From positions 37,203,213-37,267,212 of the forward strand of contig OX467084.1 of assembly GCA_950106755.1 (NCBI GenBank): DNA of 64,000 nucleotides. Direction: 5' to 3'. The DNA is from Climacium dendroides. Its lineage: Eukaryota > Streptophyta > Bryopsida > Hypnales > Climaciaceae. Positions 44,757 to 55,847 of the stretch are shown here, piece after piece; positions within the stretch are counted from its first letter, which is position 1; the number at the start of each line of letters is the position of its first letter. The translations under genes were made by a program, and so were the position numbers. The notes beneath the pieces were generated by a model that saw only the letters and a program-made list of their open reading frames with translations, did not search any database and had not been told where the DNA came from.

Positions 44757-47051
44757 ATGGCTACACCACCAAGAATGACCAAGGAGAAACGAGACAAGAC
44801 CCGACTTCGACCAGGAAATAAACATCGTAAGCGACTACATGTTCTACATAACCCAGCCAAGCTTGCATTCAAGGGGTGGGAGGACGTGCCTGATCCATGG
44901 ACCTTTGATGACTGCGCCAATTACATCGAGTGGTGCCACATTGACAAGGTCTTCCCAGAAGAGTGCCACAACTTCCACAGACGCTTCCACAAGGCAAATT
45001 TGAAACATTGCCTTGACGAGGAGTTCACGACCCGATGCATTGAGGTGGTCCAAGTGTTGTATGATGTCGTGACCATCCCGCGCAATAAAGTGCATCCTTT
45101 CATTGCACGAGGGGTCCATGCAAAGGTGAAGTTGAACAAGAGAGTGGATTGGTCAACTTTGAAGACAATGGGAAAAGATGTCAATATTCCTACCCCAACA
45201 AATGGATTCATTCCAAGGGGGGTAAAAAGATACTCGGAAGGTGGTCTAGGGAAAACAACTACACAAGTTCAACCACCACCAACATATGAGACTCCAGACT
45301 CATCTACGGACAGCAACTCTGATGAATCTCGTGTGGTAGTTCCAGTCAGCCATAGAACACAACAACAATATGCTAAAAGGAGAAGGGCTGCACGTGCAAC
45401 TGCTGAGGTTTTACCTGAAAATGTTGTGGAGGAACATGTGCCACCTACGGACGAACCAGTAGTAGGAGTTGTCGATGTTACAGCTACTGCAAACCGAATT
45501 CAGAGTTTGCTGACCGAAGTGAATGACAAGAATGCGGAATTGCGTTCTTTGTATAATGATGTTAACAAATTGAGGGAAAAAATCCAAGAGAATGACAACA
45601 TCATCAATCAACAATGTGACATGGAGGCACTTCGACACGCTCTCTAGGCAGTAACAATGGCCAATGCTGGTCAAGATCCACGAGGGGAAGCACAAGGGCC
45701 TTTGAATACTTCTCAAATTCCATTGGAACATGCAGAAGTTGGTGCAACAATGAATGCTCAAGATGATTCATTGTCCTTCGGAGAATTACCCACGAATGAA
45801 GTTGCAGCAATGCCTGTTGACCAAAGCACCCAACTAACGGACGCGCTTGCAAAGAATTTGAGATTGAAAAATCAATTGCATGCGTTGATGGAGCAGTATT
45901 ATCAATGGAAGATGGCATGTGTCTTCAGTGTTGACAGGACTAGGCAAATGGTGGAAGAATTCAAAAAAATTGACCACAATTACGGCGTACACAATCAGGA
46001 GAGGATTTTTGGATTGACATCGTGGGCCCTGGTTGATGATCATTTCAATATGGATGAAATGGCGACCATCGACAATACTGGTCAACCAACAACCATCAAT
46101 TGGTCCAAACATGGTTGGGATTTCAAGAATCAAGTTGGCACTGCCGTCGACCATCAGGGCAATCCATTACTACTGTGGCCAAACCCTTCAATCTTCGTGC
46201 ATGATGGAACTACATGTCCCATTTGCCTTAATCCATTTGGCCCGGAAGGTGGAATGCACCTAGGCACATGCGAACATTTGTACCATCCATTCTGCCTAAT
46301 TAGCTTGATGATTGTTTGCCGACGTTGTTCATTGTGCAAGGCTCCTTTCCATGAGCGTTTGTATGAGTTGTTTGGATTAGTTCCCTACATGCCACCGCAT
46401 TGGGAATACAATGAAGAAAATGCGCCTGATCATTCGTCGAAGTGGGGAACAAACTTGGTAAGGAGCTGGAAACTGAACATCCATTCGTTGGGCAAACAAC
46501 ACCTTTGTACCGAATGGAGTTGGGAAACAGATCCATCTAAAATTGTCGAGGTGTGCCACCACTTGGTTCCACTAAAGGACAACTTCAGCCAAGGACGACA
46601 GAATTTCTTTTTCCAATGCTTCAATGGGCATTGGAATGAGGCTGGACAATACTTCCAATTTGGCCCTCATCCTCGTGGATGGTTGTGGGGCGTTGATGGA
46701 CGTCGCATTACTGATGACCAAGGCATGCGTATCGGGGGAGACATTGACATGCCAAATCCAACTGAACTTGCAATACTATCAGAGTCAGAGTGGAGAGAAA
46801 CCTTTTGAGACGAAGGGATGGACTATTTGATGGAACAGCATAGCCCAGGAACTCTGCAATGTCTTGAGAGCCTCAAACAATCACAAATATTGAGGGCTAT
46901 ATTAGAGGAAGACGGACCAGCAAGGAGAACCCGATCCACAGTTCATAGACTTCGTTTGGGCTCAGATGAAGACCTTCCAGTCCGCGCCGGGACACATGAC
47001 AATGAGGCTGGACCAAGTGGCAATGCAAGCAGTCCAATGAATATGGACTGA
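44757..47051 (+). pseudogene. WC-HI/coiled-coil/RING-H2 protein of the giant hAT, two nonsense codons
   Basis: ATG at 44,757 (MATPPRMTKEKR), one frame for about 765 codons to TGA at 47,051, interrupted only by TAG at 45,645-45,647 (CAG-compatible) and TGA at 46,806-46,808 (CGA-compatible). Order: basic N-terminus; the shared domain (WTFDDCANYIEWCHIDKVFP, then KVDWST-like RVDWSTL); a Ser-rich linker; a coiled coil around the TAG (KNAELRSLYNDVNKLREKI); and a RING-H2 finger, CPICLNPFGPEGGMHLGTC, EHLYHPFC, CSLCKAPF. A conserved-looking C-terminal domain (QGRQNFFFQCFNGHWNEAG) and an acidic tail follow. Probable E3 ubiquitin-ligase-type protein carried as cargo, divergent from the kinase gene. Substrate unknown. 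Confidence 0.82.
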
Positions 47052-47400
47052 GTACAGTTTAGAGTGTTTTAGCTAGTGAGCTTAGGTTTTCTTAGAAGAC
47101 TTACTTTCCTAGCATTATATAGGCTTATATACTTTCCTACTTTGTATTACATTATGCATATGAAATATATATGATTTTGTTTTGAATGGTTTTGCCCAAA
47201 GTGACTTCGTTCATTTTTTGCACGTACTCATTTGGAACGACTTGTCCACTTCATACATATTAAAATTATTTATACCATGAAATTAAATGTCATTGAATTG
47301 GAGTACAATTCATTCCCAAACACAAATCAATGAATAAAATTAGAAAACAACCACAAATGTCATTTACTAGGAAAAAACGCTTTTGAAATGTTGTTAATGG

Positions 47401-47448
<48 letters not shown>

Positions 47449-47560
47449 GCAAAGGAAATAAAGAATGATGGAACCCAAAAAAAAATGGGATGAAAATAGT
47501 CAAATAGATACGTATTTAATTGCAAAATAGGCAAAGGAATGATGGATAAAAGCTAAAAAT
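47052..47560. other. 3' flank of the RING gene with AT microsatellite
   Basis: No gene. An (AT)n run of about 40 bp lies at 47,402-47,441. Confidence 0.7.
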
Positions 47561-48640
47561 TTGGAAGGAATAGTATACAAGAAAATGAATGGCATTCGGT
47601 TGGGATAGAATAATCTTGCAAATCAAGGCCCAAAAATAAAGAATGGGTTTAGGGAATACAAAAATTAAATGGCCTTGGGTTGAGATGGATCTATTTCGCT
47701 AATCAATGATTTACAAAAAAAAATGAATGATTTACAAAAAAAATTAATGGCATTGAAGTGAGATGAAAGAGTTTTAGGAATGAAGCAAAAACAAAAAAAG
47801 GAAAGAGAATGATGGAACAAAAAAATAATGGCTTTGAGTTGGGGTGGAAGAACTTTGGGATGGGAGAAATGGGATGGGAGAGTTTTAGGAACAAAATAGA
47901 AAAAAGAATTATTCAACCAAAAGAAAAAAAATTAGTATAAGTTGCCATGGGAGAGTTTTAGGAATGAAGCATCTATAGAAAAAGGAGAATGAATGATCCA
48001 CCCCAAAAAGAATGGCATAGAGTTGGGATGGGAGAGCTTTCCTAATTCATGGAAAAAATAGGAAAGGGAATGATGGAACAAATAAAAAATGGCATTGACT
48101 TAGGATGGAAGAGTTTTAGGAGTATAGCCAACAAAAATAGGACAGGGAATGATTCACCAAAAAAAAGAATGACAATGAGTTGGAATAAAAGAATTTTAGG
48201 ATTGGAGTAAAATAATAGAAAAATTTCTCTAATTAATGAAGCAAAAAAATAGGAAAATAATGATTTTATCGAGTACAATACATTTTCAAAATATTGCCTA
48301 AACATTTCCAAAACATTTCCAAAATATTTCCTCAAAGTGTTCTAACCATTTCCTAAATCAAAGAATTTAGAGTCTTTGTTTTACACCCTAAAGTATATGT
48401 TGGTTCAAAGTAGTTTGAAGTGTTAGAAGAAGTAAGGAGAAACATTTTCCACCACAACAATGGGACATGCTTTTCCATGAAGTTTCTTCCAAATCTTAGT
48501 CCATAGAGCTCTTAATTTGGTCACTTGCTTTCATTGACTTGTCGAAATCCAAAACAAGTTGTTGAGGTTGAAATTAATGGTTCACCCGCTCCAAGAATAG
48601 GACGGATTGAAGGATGTCAAGCCCAAGCGCATTTCAAAGT
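47560..48640. repeat. Purine-rich degenerate repeat array (right), inverted to the left array
   Basis: To about 48,260, units of roughly 80 bp with words such as GAATGATGGAACAAAAAA, GAGTTGGGATGGGAGAG and TTTTAGGAATGAAGC. Reverse-complemented they match the array at 27,170-28,030. No gene; the remainder to 48,640 is plain AT-rich sequence. Confidence 0.75.
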
Positions 48641-49265
48641 CATGCCTCCTGTGCTGGACGACCACGTCCACGCCCTAGAGTCCGCGCCCTGACTTCAAGT
48701 CCACGCCCTGGAGTCCGCGCCCTGACTTCAAGTCCACGTCCTAGAGTCCGCGCCTTGACTTCAAGTGCACGCCCTAACTTGAACTCCAAGCCATGGAGTC
48801 TGTGATTCAGCTGCGCTCTCTCAAGTTCCGCCTCTGTGAATTGTTCGCTTAGGAGTCCACGCCCTACGTCCGCGCCCTGACACAGCCCATTCAGCGAAAA
48901 CGTATATTTAACTTTGCCAACTTCTCTCCCCACAAATACAAGGAATCCAAAACAAGGTGTGTCAGCATTTAATGTTTCCCTTTCTCCATGAAAAGGAGGG
49001 ACACCATCTTCCAAGACCATTAAATAGGAAGAAGGAGGAATCCCATGCCGGAGGTCAATCTACTTTTCAGTGCATCCCCATGTGCGCACCCCCATTTCTT
49101 TTATGGTGTCACGCCCTAGAGTCCGCGCCCTATGATGACATCCACGCCTTGAAGTCCACGCCCTACCTTCCTGTTTTCACCTTGATGCTAAGAATTCAGG
49201 TGTGCGTTGTGAACGTCCTTCACAAATTCTCAGATTGTGCGTCCGCGCCCTATTGGCACGCACAA
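48640..49265 (+). promoter_or_regulatory. GTCCGCGCCC repeat block upstream of the hAT transposase
   Basis: More than ten GTCCGCGCCC / GTCCACGCCC copies, many spaced about 20 bp as in AGTCCGCGCCCTGACTTCA, followed by TATATATAG at 49,297-49,305. The block lies directly upstream of the transposase ATG at 49,565. Confidence 0.7.
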
Positions 49266-49947
49266 CGATGAAGTCCACATCCCTGCATTCCCTATGTATA
49301 TATAGAAAAGGAAGACCAAGCATTCCCCACATTTGTCACCTAGCCTCTATCTCTTGGACTTCAATTCATTTTGAGCTCCTTATGAGTGTACTTGGGTGGC
49401 AGATGGCCCTAGTTTGTTGTTGAGGTGATGTCAAAATCAGTTCAAGCAGTGGATTAGCGCTAACTGTTGTTACTGATACTTTGTTCGGTATATCTTTGGT
49501 CTTTTTAACTTCAATACAAAGGAGGAGGAAGACATTTGGAATTATTTGTGAACGGCTGAATGTAATGGCAAGTCAAAGGAAGCAGACCAAGGAATGGGAA
49601 CCGTGGCTAAACTTTGCGGAGAATGGGACAAGGGTGACTTGTGTTTTTTGTGCTGGGACCTTCAGTTACAAACGTGAGCGTGCTTTTGCACATTTCGGAT
49701 ATGGCTCAAAATCGGAGAGGTCAATTTGTCGAAGTATGCCTCGTGCAGTGCGCCATAGATTTGCCAATTGTGCAGGTTTTGTCCCGCTATGAATGGATCC
49801 TGAGGACATGTATAAAGGAGAACCAATTCAAAGTGTGCCATCTAGAACAACTCCACTTGCAAGTTCAAGTGAAGCCACAGAAAATGAGGTGACGGGTGGG
49901 GTCAATGGTGGGAGAGCAGAAGAAGGGGCAAACGTTTCAGAAGGAAA

Positions 49948-50150
49948 CACTACAAGAGAAAGGGGTGTTTTAAGTAGTGTCCTAGACATCACGTCTTTTA
50001 AGTAATGTCTTTTAAGTAAGTTTTTAAGTAAAATTTTACTAAAAAGACTGTCTTTTTAGTAAAATTTTACTTAAAAACTTACTTAAAAGACATTACTTAA
50101 AAGACGTGATGTCTAGGACACTACTTAAAACACCCCTTTCTCTTGTAGTG
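49948..50150. mobile_element. 203-bp CACTA-type MITE, perfect full-length hairpin
   Basis: 101-base arms (49,948-50,048 and 50,050-50,150) are exact inverted copies around a single T. Ends CACTACAAGAGAAAGGGG; 3-bp duplication AAA (49,945-49,947 and 50,151-50,153). The first 12 terminal bases, CACTACAAGAGA, are identical to the left end of the 13.1-kb CACTA element in this window. Removing it restores the hAT reading frame. Confidence 0.95.
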
Positions 50151-51099
50151 AAATGAAACCCTACAAACGTCCAATAGTCTTGCTGCATCAAATTCTACGA
50201 GATCTAGATCATTACGTCAGCAACGCATGGTGGACGCGTTCAACATTGCAAAGAGAAAGGAGTTGGATAAGAAGTGGGCAAGTTTTTTGTATGAAGCGAA
50301 TGTGCCATTTAATATGGCAAGGCATCCAGCCTTCTTCGAGGCTGTGAGGGCAACTTCATTGGCGAGGTTTGAATATAGTCCACCTTCTTACCATCAGTTC
50401 AGGAATAATTTAATTGAACCGAGGAGGTTGCAAATTGAGAAGCAGATTGAGGAGAAGGTTGGTTTTGCTGTGAAGCACTACGGGGTGACGATATGCAGCG
50501 ATGGTTGGGATGATGTCAATCGGAGGCCTCTCATGAATGTGATGATGTCATGCCCCGCAGGTGATGTATTTTTGGGGTCGATTGATACTACCTCATAAAA
50601 GAAAACCATGCGCTACATAGCGGACCAAATGAAAGTGTACATTGAGAAGGTGGGTTCCAAATATGTGACACAAATGTGCACAGATAATGCAGCAAACATG
50701 CTTGGGGCATTGCAAGACATCACTCGTACATACCCGCACATTTTTGCGCAAGGCTGCATGGCACATGCATTGGATTTCATGTTGGAAGATTGGGCCAAAA
50801 TCCAGGAATTTGCCGATTTGATTGTTAGGGCAAAAAGATTGTGCCAATACATTCGAAACCATCATGCGACCATGTCGGTTTTCCGTGAGTTGAGTCCGAA
50901 TCTGCAACTCGTAGTGCCTACTGAAACCCGCTTTGCTTGTAATTTCCTCATGTTGCAACGCCTGGTGAGACTCAGAGCAGTCTTGGAGCGGTTGAATAAC
51001 CCCCCCGGTGTTCTAAATTACTTTGATACCTTACGGAACGAACAAAATGGCCCGCAGTCAGCTACCGCTGCACGTAATGTCAGAAACACCATTCAAGAT

Positions 51100-52876
51100 C
51101 ACTATAAGAAAACGGTGTCCGCCTGGACATCCAGCCAAAAACGACGCATATCCGCGTAGATACGATACGTTGCACGAGACGTCAGGGTGTCAGGTCGAGA
51201 AAGTGGAGATTTTGCGATGATGTCTGTGTTAGCATTGCTAGATTGCAGTCACAGCATACTGATGCTACAAAAAACGTGCATGCAATGTAAGGCATCCAGG
51301 TGGACATCAGATGTTTCCCAGGATGTCCACAATAACATGTTTAGCCACGTCATCATCTTTGGTCAAACATACCTCACAAGTTTAGATAGAATTTTGGTGC
51401 GGTCAGAGGTAAAGTGACTGCCCAAGGCTAAAAAGAGGACAACGGGCAGGTGGTGACTCCTAAAAGCTTATGTGGCATTTGATGTGGCGAGATGAGGTGG
51501 TTATTGTGTGACGTGGACCGATGAGGTGGCGAGATGACATGGCTATTGTGTGATGTGGCATGATGACGTGGCTATTGTGTGACGTGGATAGGGATGATGA
51601 TGTGGCATGCCACGTCAACAGCCGCGACCAGTCCAGGTTCCGACCTGGGATGTCTCCGTGGACATCACACCTGACGTGCTGACGTCCACATTGACATCAC
51701 TTCTAGCGTTAACATTTTGTACTTCCTGTGACTATAACTTCAAACCACATGCTATCCATGGTGCGTTTCATTACGTCTGACTAGACGTGTGGGCGTTGTG
51801 AAAGCAACTGTAGGCGTCCACTTTGATGTCAAAAATGACTCCAAATATTCATTTGAATGTTTACAATGACGTCAAAGAAAATATAACTAAGACATATAGA
51901 TGTTCTTTTGAATGTTTACAATGACGTCCAAAAAAACATAATTAAGACATGCAGATGTTTTTTAAGACATCATTTCAGACATTATTGTATTCATATTCCT
52001 ACTCATATTCTAGTTCTGTATATCCCATATGATTTGTCATTCTGTCTACACCCCACTAGTATAAAAGGCTTGTCTTCTCATCGATTAACAAGTGGATTTT
52101 TAAGCCATGTAATATACTTAATAAATATAATGTATTGTGTACATGTGTATGGCATATTGTATATACTATATTTTGTATGATATATTGTATATATTGTAAT
52201 TTGTATGACATATTGTATATATTATATTTTAAATGACATATTTTGTATGCTGTATTATTATATTGCATATAATATACCATATATTGCATATTTTATATTG
52301 TGTACAACATATTGCTATAGTCTTTTATAACATATCACATGATATAATAAAATATATCTCATGTCATTGTTGATGTCAGACGAGACATCATGAGAAGCAT
52401 ACAGTTGTTTCACCTGATGTTATTCAAGATACTCAGATGTCCACATTGATGTCTCAAATAACATTATTACATTTTAAAAAGACAGTTTAGGAATCTCTAA
52501 GAAATGCCACGTCAGCATCCGCGGATGCCACGTCAGCCAATTTTGTCATCACTGACGTGACATGCCACGTCACGTCACTGCCACATCACTGCCACGTCGT
52601 TGCCACGTCATAGACGGGCAATGGATGAAAAAAATGACACTCTGGCTTTCCCGCGCCTATGTGGCAGCCACATGTCAACTTCCTAAGCCCCCCGTTGACC
52701 GAAGTTTTTTTGGACATCACGATGTCCAGCCTAAAAATCTGCGTGGACGTAGCATGCAAAATGCATGTCCATGGCAGCATGGTCTAATTGGACGTCCACC
52801 CTAACGTAGACACGTCAAGCGCGATGTCCGGATGTCAAAATTGCGATGTCTCGGCGGAGACAGTTTTCTTATAGTG
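51100..52876. mobile_element. 1.78-kb non-autonomous CACTA element
   Basis: Left end CACTATAAGAAAACGGTGTC; right end, reverse-complemented, CACTATAAGAAAACTGTCTC; 3-bp duplication GAT (51,097-51,099 and 52,877-52,879). It encodes no protein. GACGTCCA / GGACATC / CCACGTCA-type words recur near both ends. The centre (52,140-52,345) is a TA-rich region with imperfect tandem units. It splits the hAT transposase and leaves the frame intact on removal. Confidence 0.93.
52140..52345. repeat. TA-rich imperfect tandem repeats inside the 1.78-kb CACTA
   Basis: Several units built on GTATGACATATTGTATATAT. Confidence 0.65.
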
Positions 52877-55080
52877 GATGTAGCCTTCTGGCAACGATGT
52901 GTGAATTACGTGTACATGACTGAAGACGTATTGAAGGCTTTGCGTGTATTTGATGGACGAGAACCAGCCATGGATCGGGCGTGGCTCGTAATGCACAATT
53001 TGCGAGGGCACTTGTATTCTTTAAGAGAACCACCTTTCAGCTTACGTGATGACATAGCGGTCACTTTGGAAGAATCTTTCAATGAAAGGTGGGAGATGGC
53101 TTTTGAAGATACACACTACACTGCGGCCCTTCTGAATCCATACCTCTTGGATAATGTGGCGCTCAAGGTGGATGGAATTGCCCTACGTGCATTGTACAAA
53201 GTCATCCGTAAGATGGCAGATTCAGTGGGTGTGGATTTCGATGATGTGCTGGCGAAATTAACACAATTTGAGGAGGGTACTGGACCGTACAGTGCAGCCG
53301 AAACACCCAACATCTGTGTGACACAAATGCTTCCCCACCAATGGTGGCACAGGGTTGGAGATCAGGCTCTTTCTAAAATTGTCGTGCGTCTTTTATCCCT
53401 CACATGTTCCGCAAGCTCTTGTGAAAGGAATTGGAGTAACTATTCATTTGTTCACAATAAGGTCCGAAATCGATTAGCCCCCGAAAAGGTAGAGTCATTG
53501 GTATATATTTATACCAATAGCCGTGTACTTCAGTAGCGACAAGAGCCGATCCAGTTCGTTGGTATGATGCAAATATATACTCGGAGGATTCCGATCCAGA
53601 TGCCCTTAGTCCAATCCCGGTGAATGAACACAATCGGGAATTCGACGCAATGCAAGCAGAGGAAGAAGAAGAGGTTGATGGAGAAGCCAATCTAAACCCT
53701 CAAGAGTATCCGGCAAACCCAGATCTTTGGAGGCGAGGAGCCGATTACCTCGAGGAAGCGAGGAACTACTATAGAGATGATGACGATGGAGAGGAGGAAC
53801 TCCTTCATGGTCCTTGGGGTCCTTGAGGGCCACCCAATCCACGTCGCCATCTTTCACCTCCACTTCCTCAAAATGAAGGGAATGCTGAAGTTCAAGCTTT
53901 GTCGTCTTCTTTAGAGACTGACAATCCAAATGACAATAACGTCGATGATGGTATTTCCCATAACAACAACGACGATGATGACAACCTCCCTCCAAGAAAT
54001 GGCGGTGGAAATGGAAATGGTGGTGGAAATGAAGATGGCGACGGAAACAGGGGGAGGAATGCAAATCCAAATCGTGGAGGATCTTCTCACAATCGAGATG
54101 GCAATACAGGGCTTACGGGAGTGAGGCCATCAACTCGTAACATTAGAACTATTCAAGGACACCATGACAGAAACATTAGAAATGCAAGAGTGGCACGCCC
54201 TATTGCAAGAAATCAACCGGATGGTAATGTGAGAAGGCCTTTTGATCCAGAGCGTGTGGACCCTGATGATATTTTTGCATTTGTGGATCCTGCAGAAGAC
54301 CTTGCCCGTGTATCTGCTCCAATTGCGGGCCATCCTGCTATTTCAGAGCAAGGTACACAAACGCCACATTCCGTAGACCCATCTTCAATAACAACTTCCA
54401 ATGCCATCTAAAGACCTTCTCAAGAAGGGTTAGGCTCAGTGGGGAATGTTCATTTGACTCCTCAAAGCGTTTCACGTGGTACTACTGGGGATAGACCACC
54501 TATAGCTCCTCGGCCCCCCGTTCGTCATGAAGTAGGGCAATATCAACAAGGCCATGGAAGGGCTGGAGGCCGTGGGGGGACTGGAGGGACTCGAGGCCAT
54601 GGAGGGACTGAAGGCCGTGGACAAACAGAAGGTCAACAAATTGGAGAAGCATCATCATCAAGGCCTACTAATCGTTCACTTCTCGGAATTGGGGCAAGAG
54701 ATCCAAATAGGGTGGTAGAACCGTTCCTAAGTACATACGTACCAGGACCTAGTGGGTCAACCCCGGCATTTGTTGTTCCAACAATTACAATTCCAGGTAG
54801 GCCCACTATAAATTCAGATGCAAAAGATCCCCACGCACAACGGCATAAGAGGTTGAAGCGCAAACGTAGTCAAGGTCAAACTACTGTAGAACTTCGAAAT
54901 GAAAACTCGGAAGTTGAAGGACATTGGACCATAGACAGTGGTGAAGCAGAAGATGAATATAATAGCAACGAAGATGCCCATGACGAGGCACCTGAGGATG
55001 ATGATGTTGTCATTCGAGATGCTAATGCAACGGATCCAAATGCCCAAGAAGTTCGTAGGTCAAGTCGTTTGAATAATTGA

Positions 55081-55484
55081 GGTTATAGAGTTGCATCGAT
55101 GGTAGATCTCGGGTCTTTAAGAGTTGAAGAGAATTGTAGCAATTGGAAGAAAGATGGACGAGAAGCCAAAGGATTGTCTTAGATAACCTATGAGAAAGTG
55201 GGCATATTTTGGAAGTATAGATTCATTGTATTGTTATTGTACTTTGCAATGCATGAATTTTATAAACAGTTTTGGTTATCACAAACATTGCAGCCTACTA
55301 TTATTTTTTTGCATTTTGTATTTGACGTGCATGTTGGAAACATTGGTGAGTGCAATCATGTAAAATATATTGTAGTTACTGGTTCTTTTAAATGCAGTGG
55401 GGTCATTACCTTGTTAAAAAAAAATATGTATATATATTACATATATTGTAGAACACATAAATAAAATCCACCATTACCTGATTA
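55081..55484. other. 3' flank of the hAT transposase
   Basis: AT-rich, no gene. It probably contains the 3' untranslated region and polyadenylation signals. Confidence 0.5.
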
Positions 55485-55690
55485 CCTGTCCGCGCCCTGT
55501 CTGTGACGTTGAGGTCCGCGCCCTCACACTCACGATGAAGTCCGCGCCTTAAGTGTACGAGTCCGCGCCCTGACGCTGAAGTCCACGCCCTGACGCTAAC
55601 GCTGAAGTCCGCGCCCTGACTTCACGAGTCCACGCCCTGACGGTAGCACGGTGACGTCCGCGCCCACACATGACGTCCGCACCCTGGATT
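55485..55690 (+). repeat. Right subterminal GTCCGCGCCC repeats
   Basis: About nine copies of GTCCGCGCCC or one-base variants, commonly followed by TGACG, just inside the right end. They are inverted relative to the three copies at the left end. A second motif, CCGTCCGTCTAGTCCGG, is repeated at 55,785-55,825. Confidence 0.82.
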
Positions 55691-55847
55691 CGCTGTTTGA
55701 GGTGACGTGTCATTCAAAAAAATTCCACAACTTTGAAAAATTAAAGCCGTCCAATTGGTCCGGACCGTCTGTTCGTCTAGTCCGGTTTGCCCGTCCGTCT
55801 AGTCCGGTTTGCCCGTCCGTCCGGGACGTCTGACGACCCTAACTTGC

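Larger units (their letters stand above)
49565..55080 (+). pseudogene. hAT transposase with long disordered C-terminal tail, interrupted by two CACTA insertions
   Basis: ATG at 49,565 (MASQRKQTKEWEPW). The N-terminus has a BED-like zinc finger (TCVFCAGTFSYKRERAFAHF), then a linker where a 203-bp MITE sits (49,948-50,150). RMVDAFNIAKRKELDKKWASF, VTICSDGWDDVNRRPLMNVM and MCTDNAANMLGAL belong to the DUF659/RNase-H-like core. A 1.78-kb CACTA element (51,100-52,876) follows, then the helical part and the hAT dimerisation region (SCERNWSNYSFVHNKVRNRL). Removing each insert with one target copy restores the frame. Stops at 49,790 (TGA), 50,596 (TAA) and 53,534 (TAG, with a frameshift) damage it. After the shift, one frame runs to 55,080 with two stops and encodes about 500 residues of acidic, Asn/Gly-rich tail. 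It would act on the CAGGGTTG ends of this element family. Confidence 0.88.

Noticed and set aside
44202..44778. Open frames in the GTCCGCGCCC block
   Set aside because: Repeat translation (RPRPI-type words); the block has TATA boxes and lies between two better-supported start codons.
31460..46808. In-frame TAG/TGA as stop-codon recoding or U-to-C RNA editing
   Set aside because: Editing that removes stops is known for organelle transcripts of some land plants, not for nuclear transposons. The genes also carry frameshifts and insertions, so decay is the simpler explanation.
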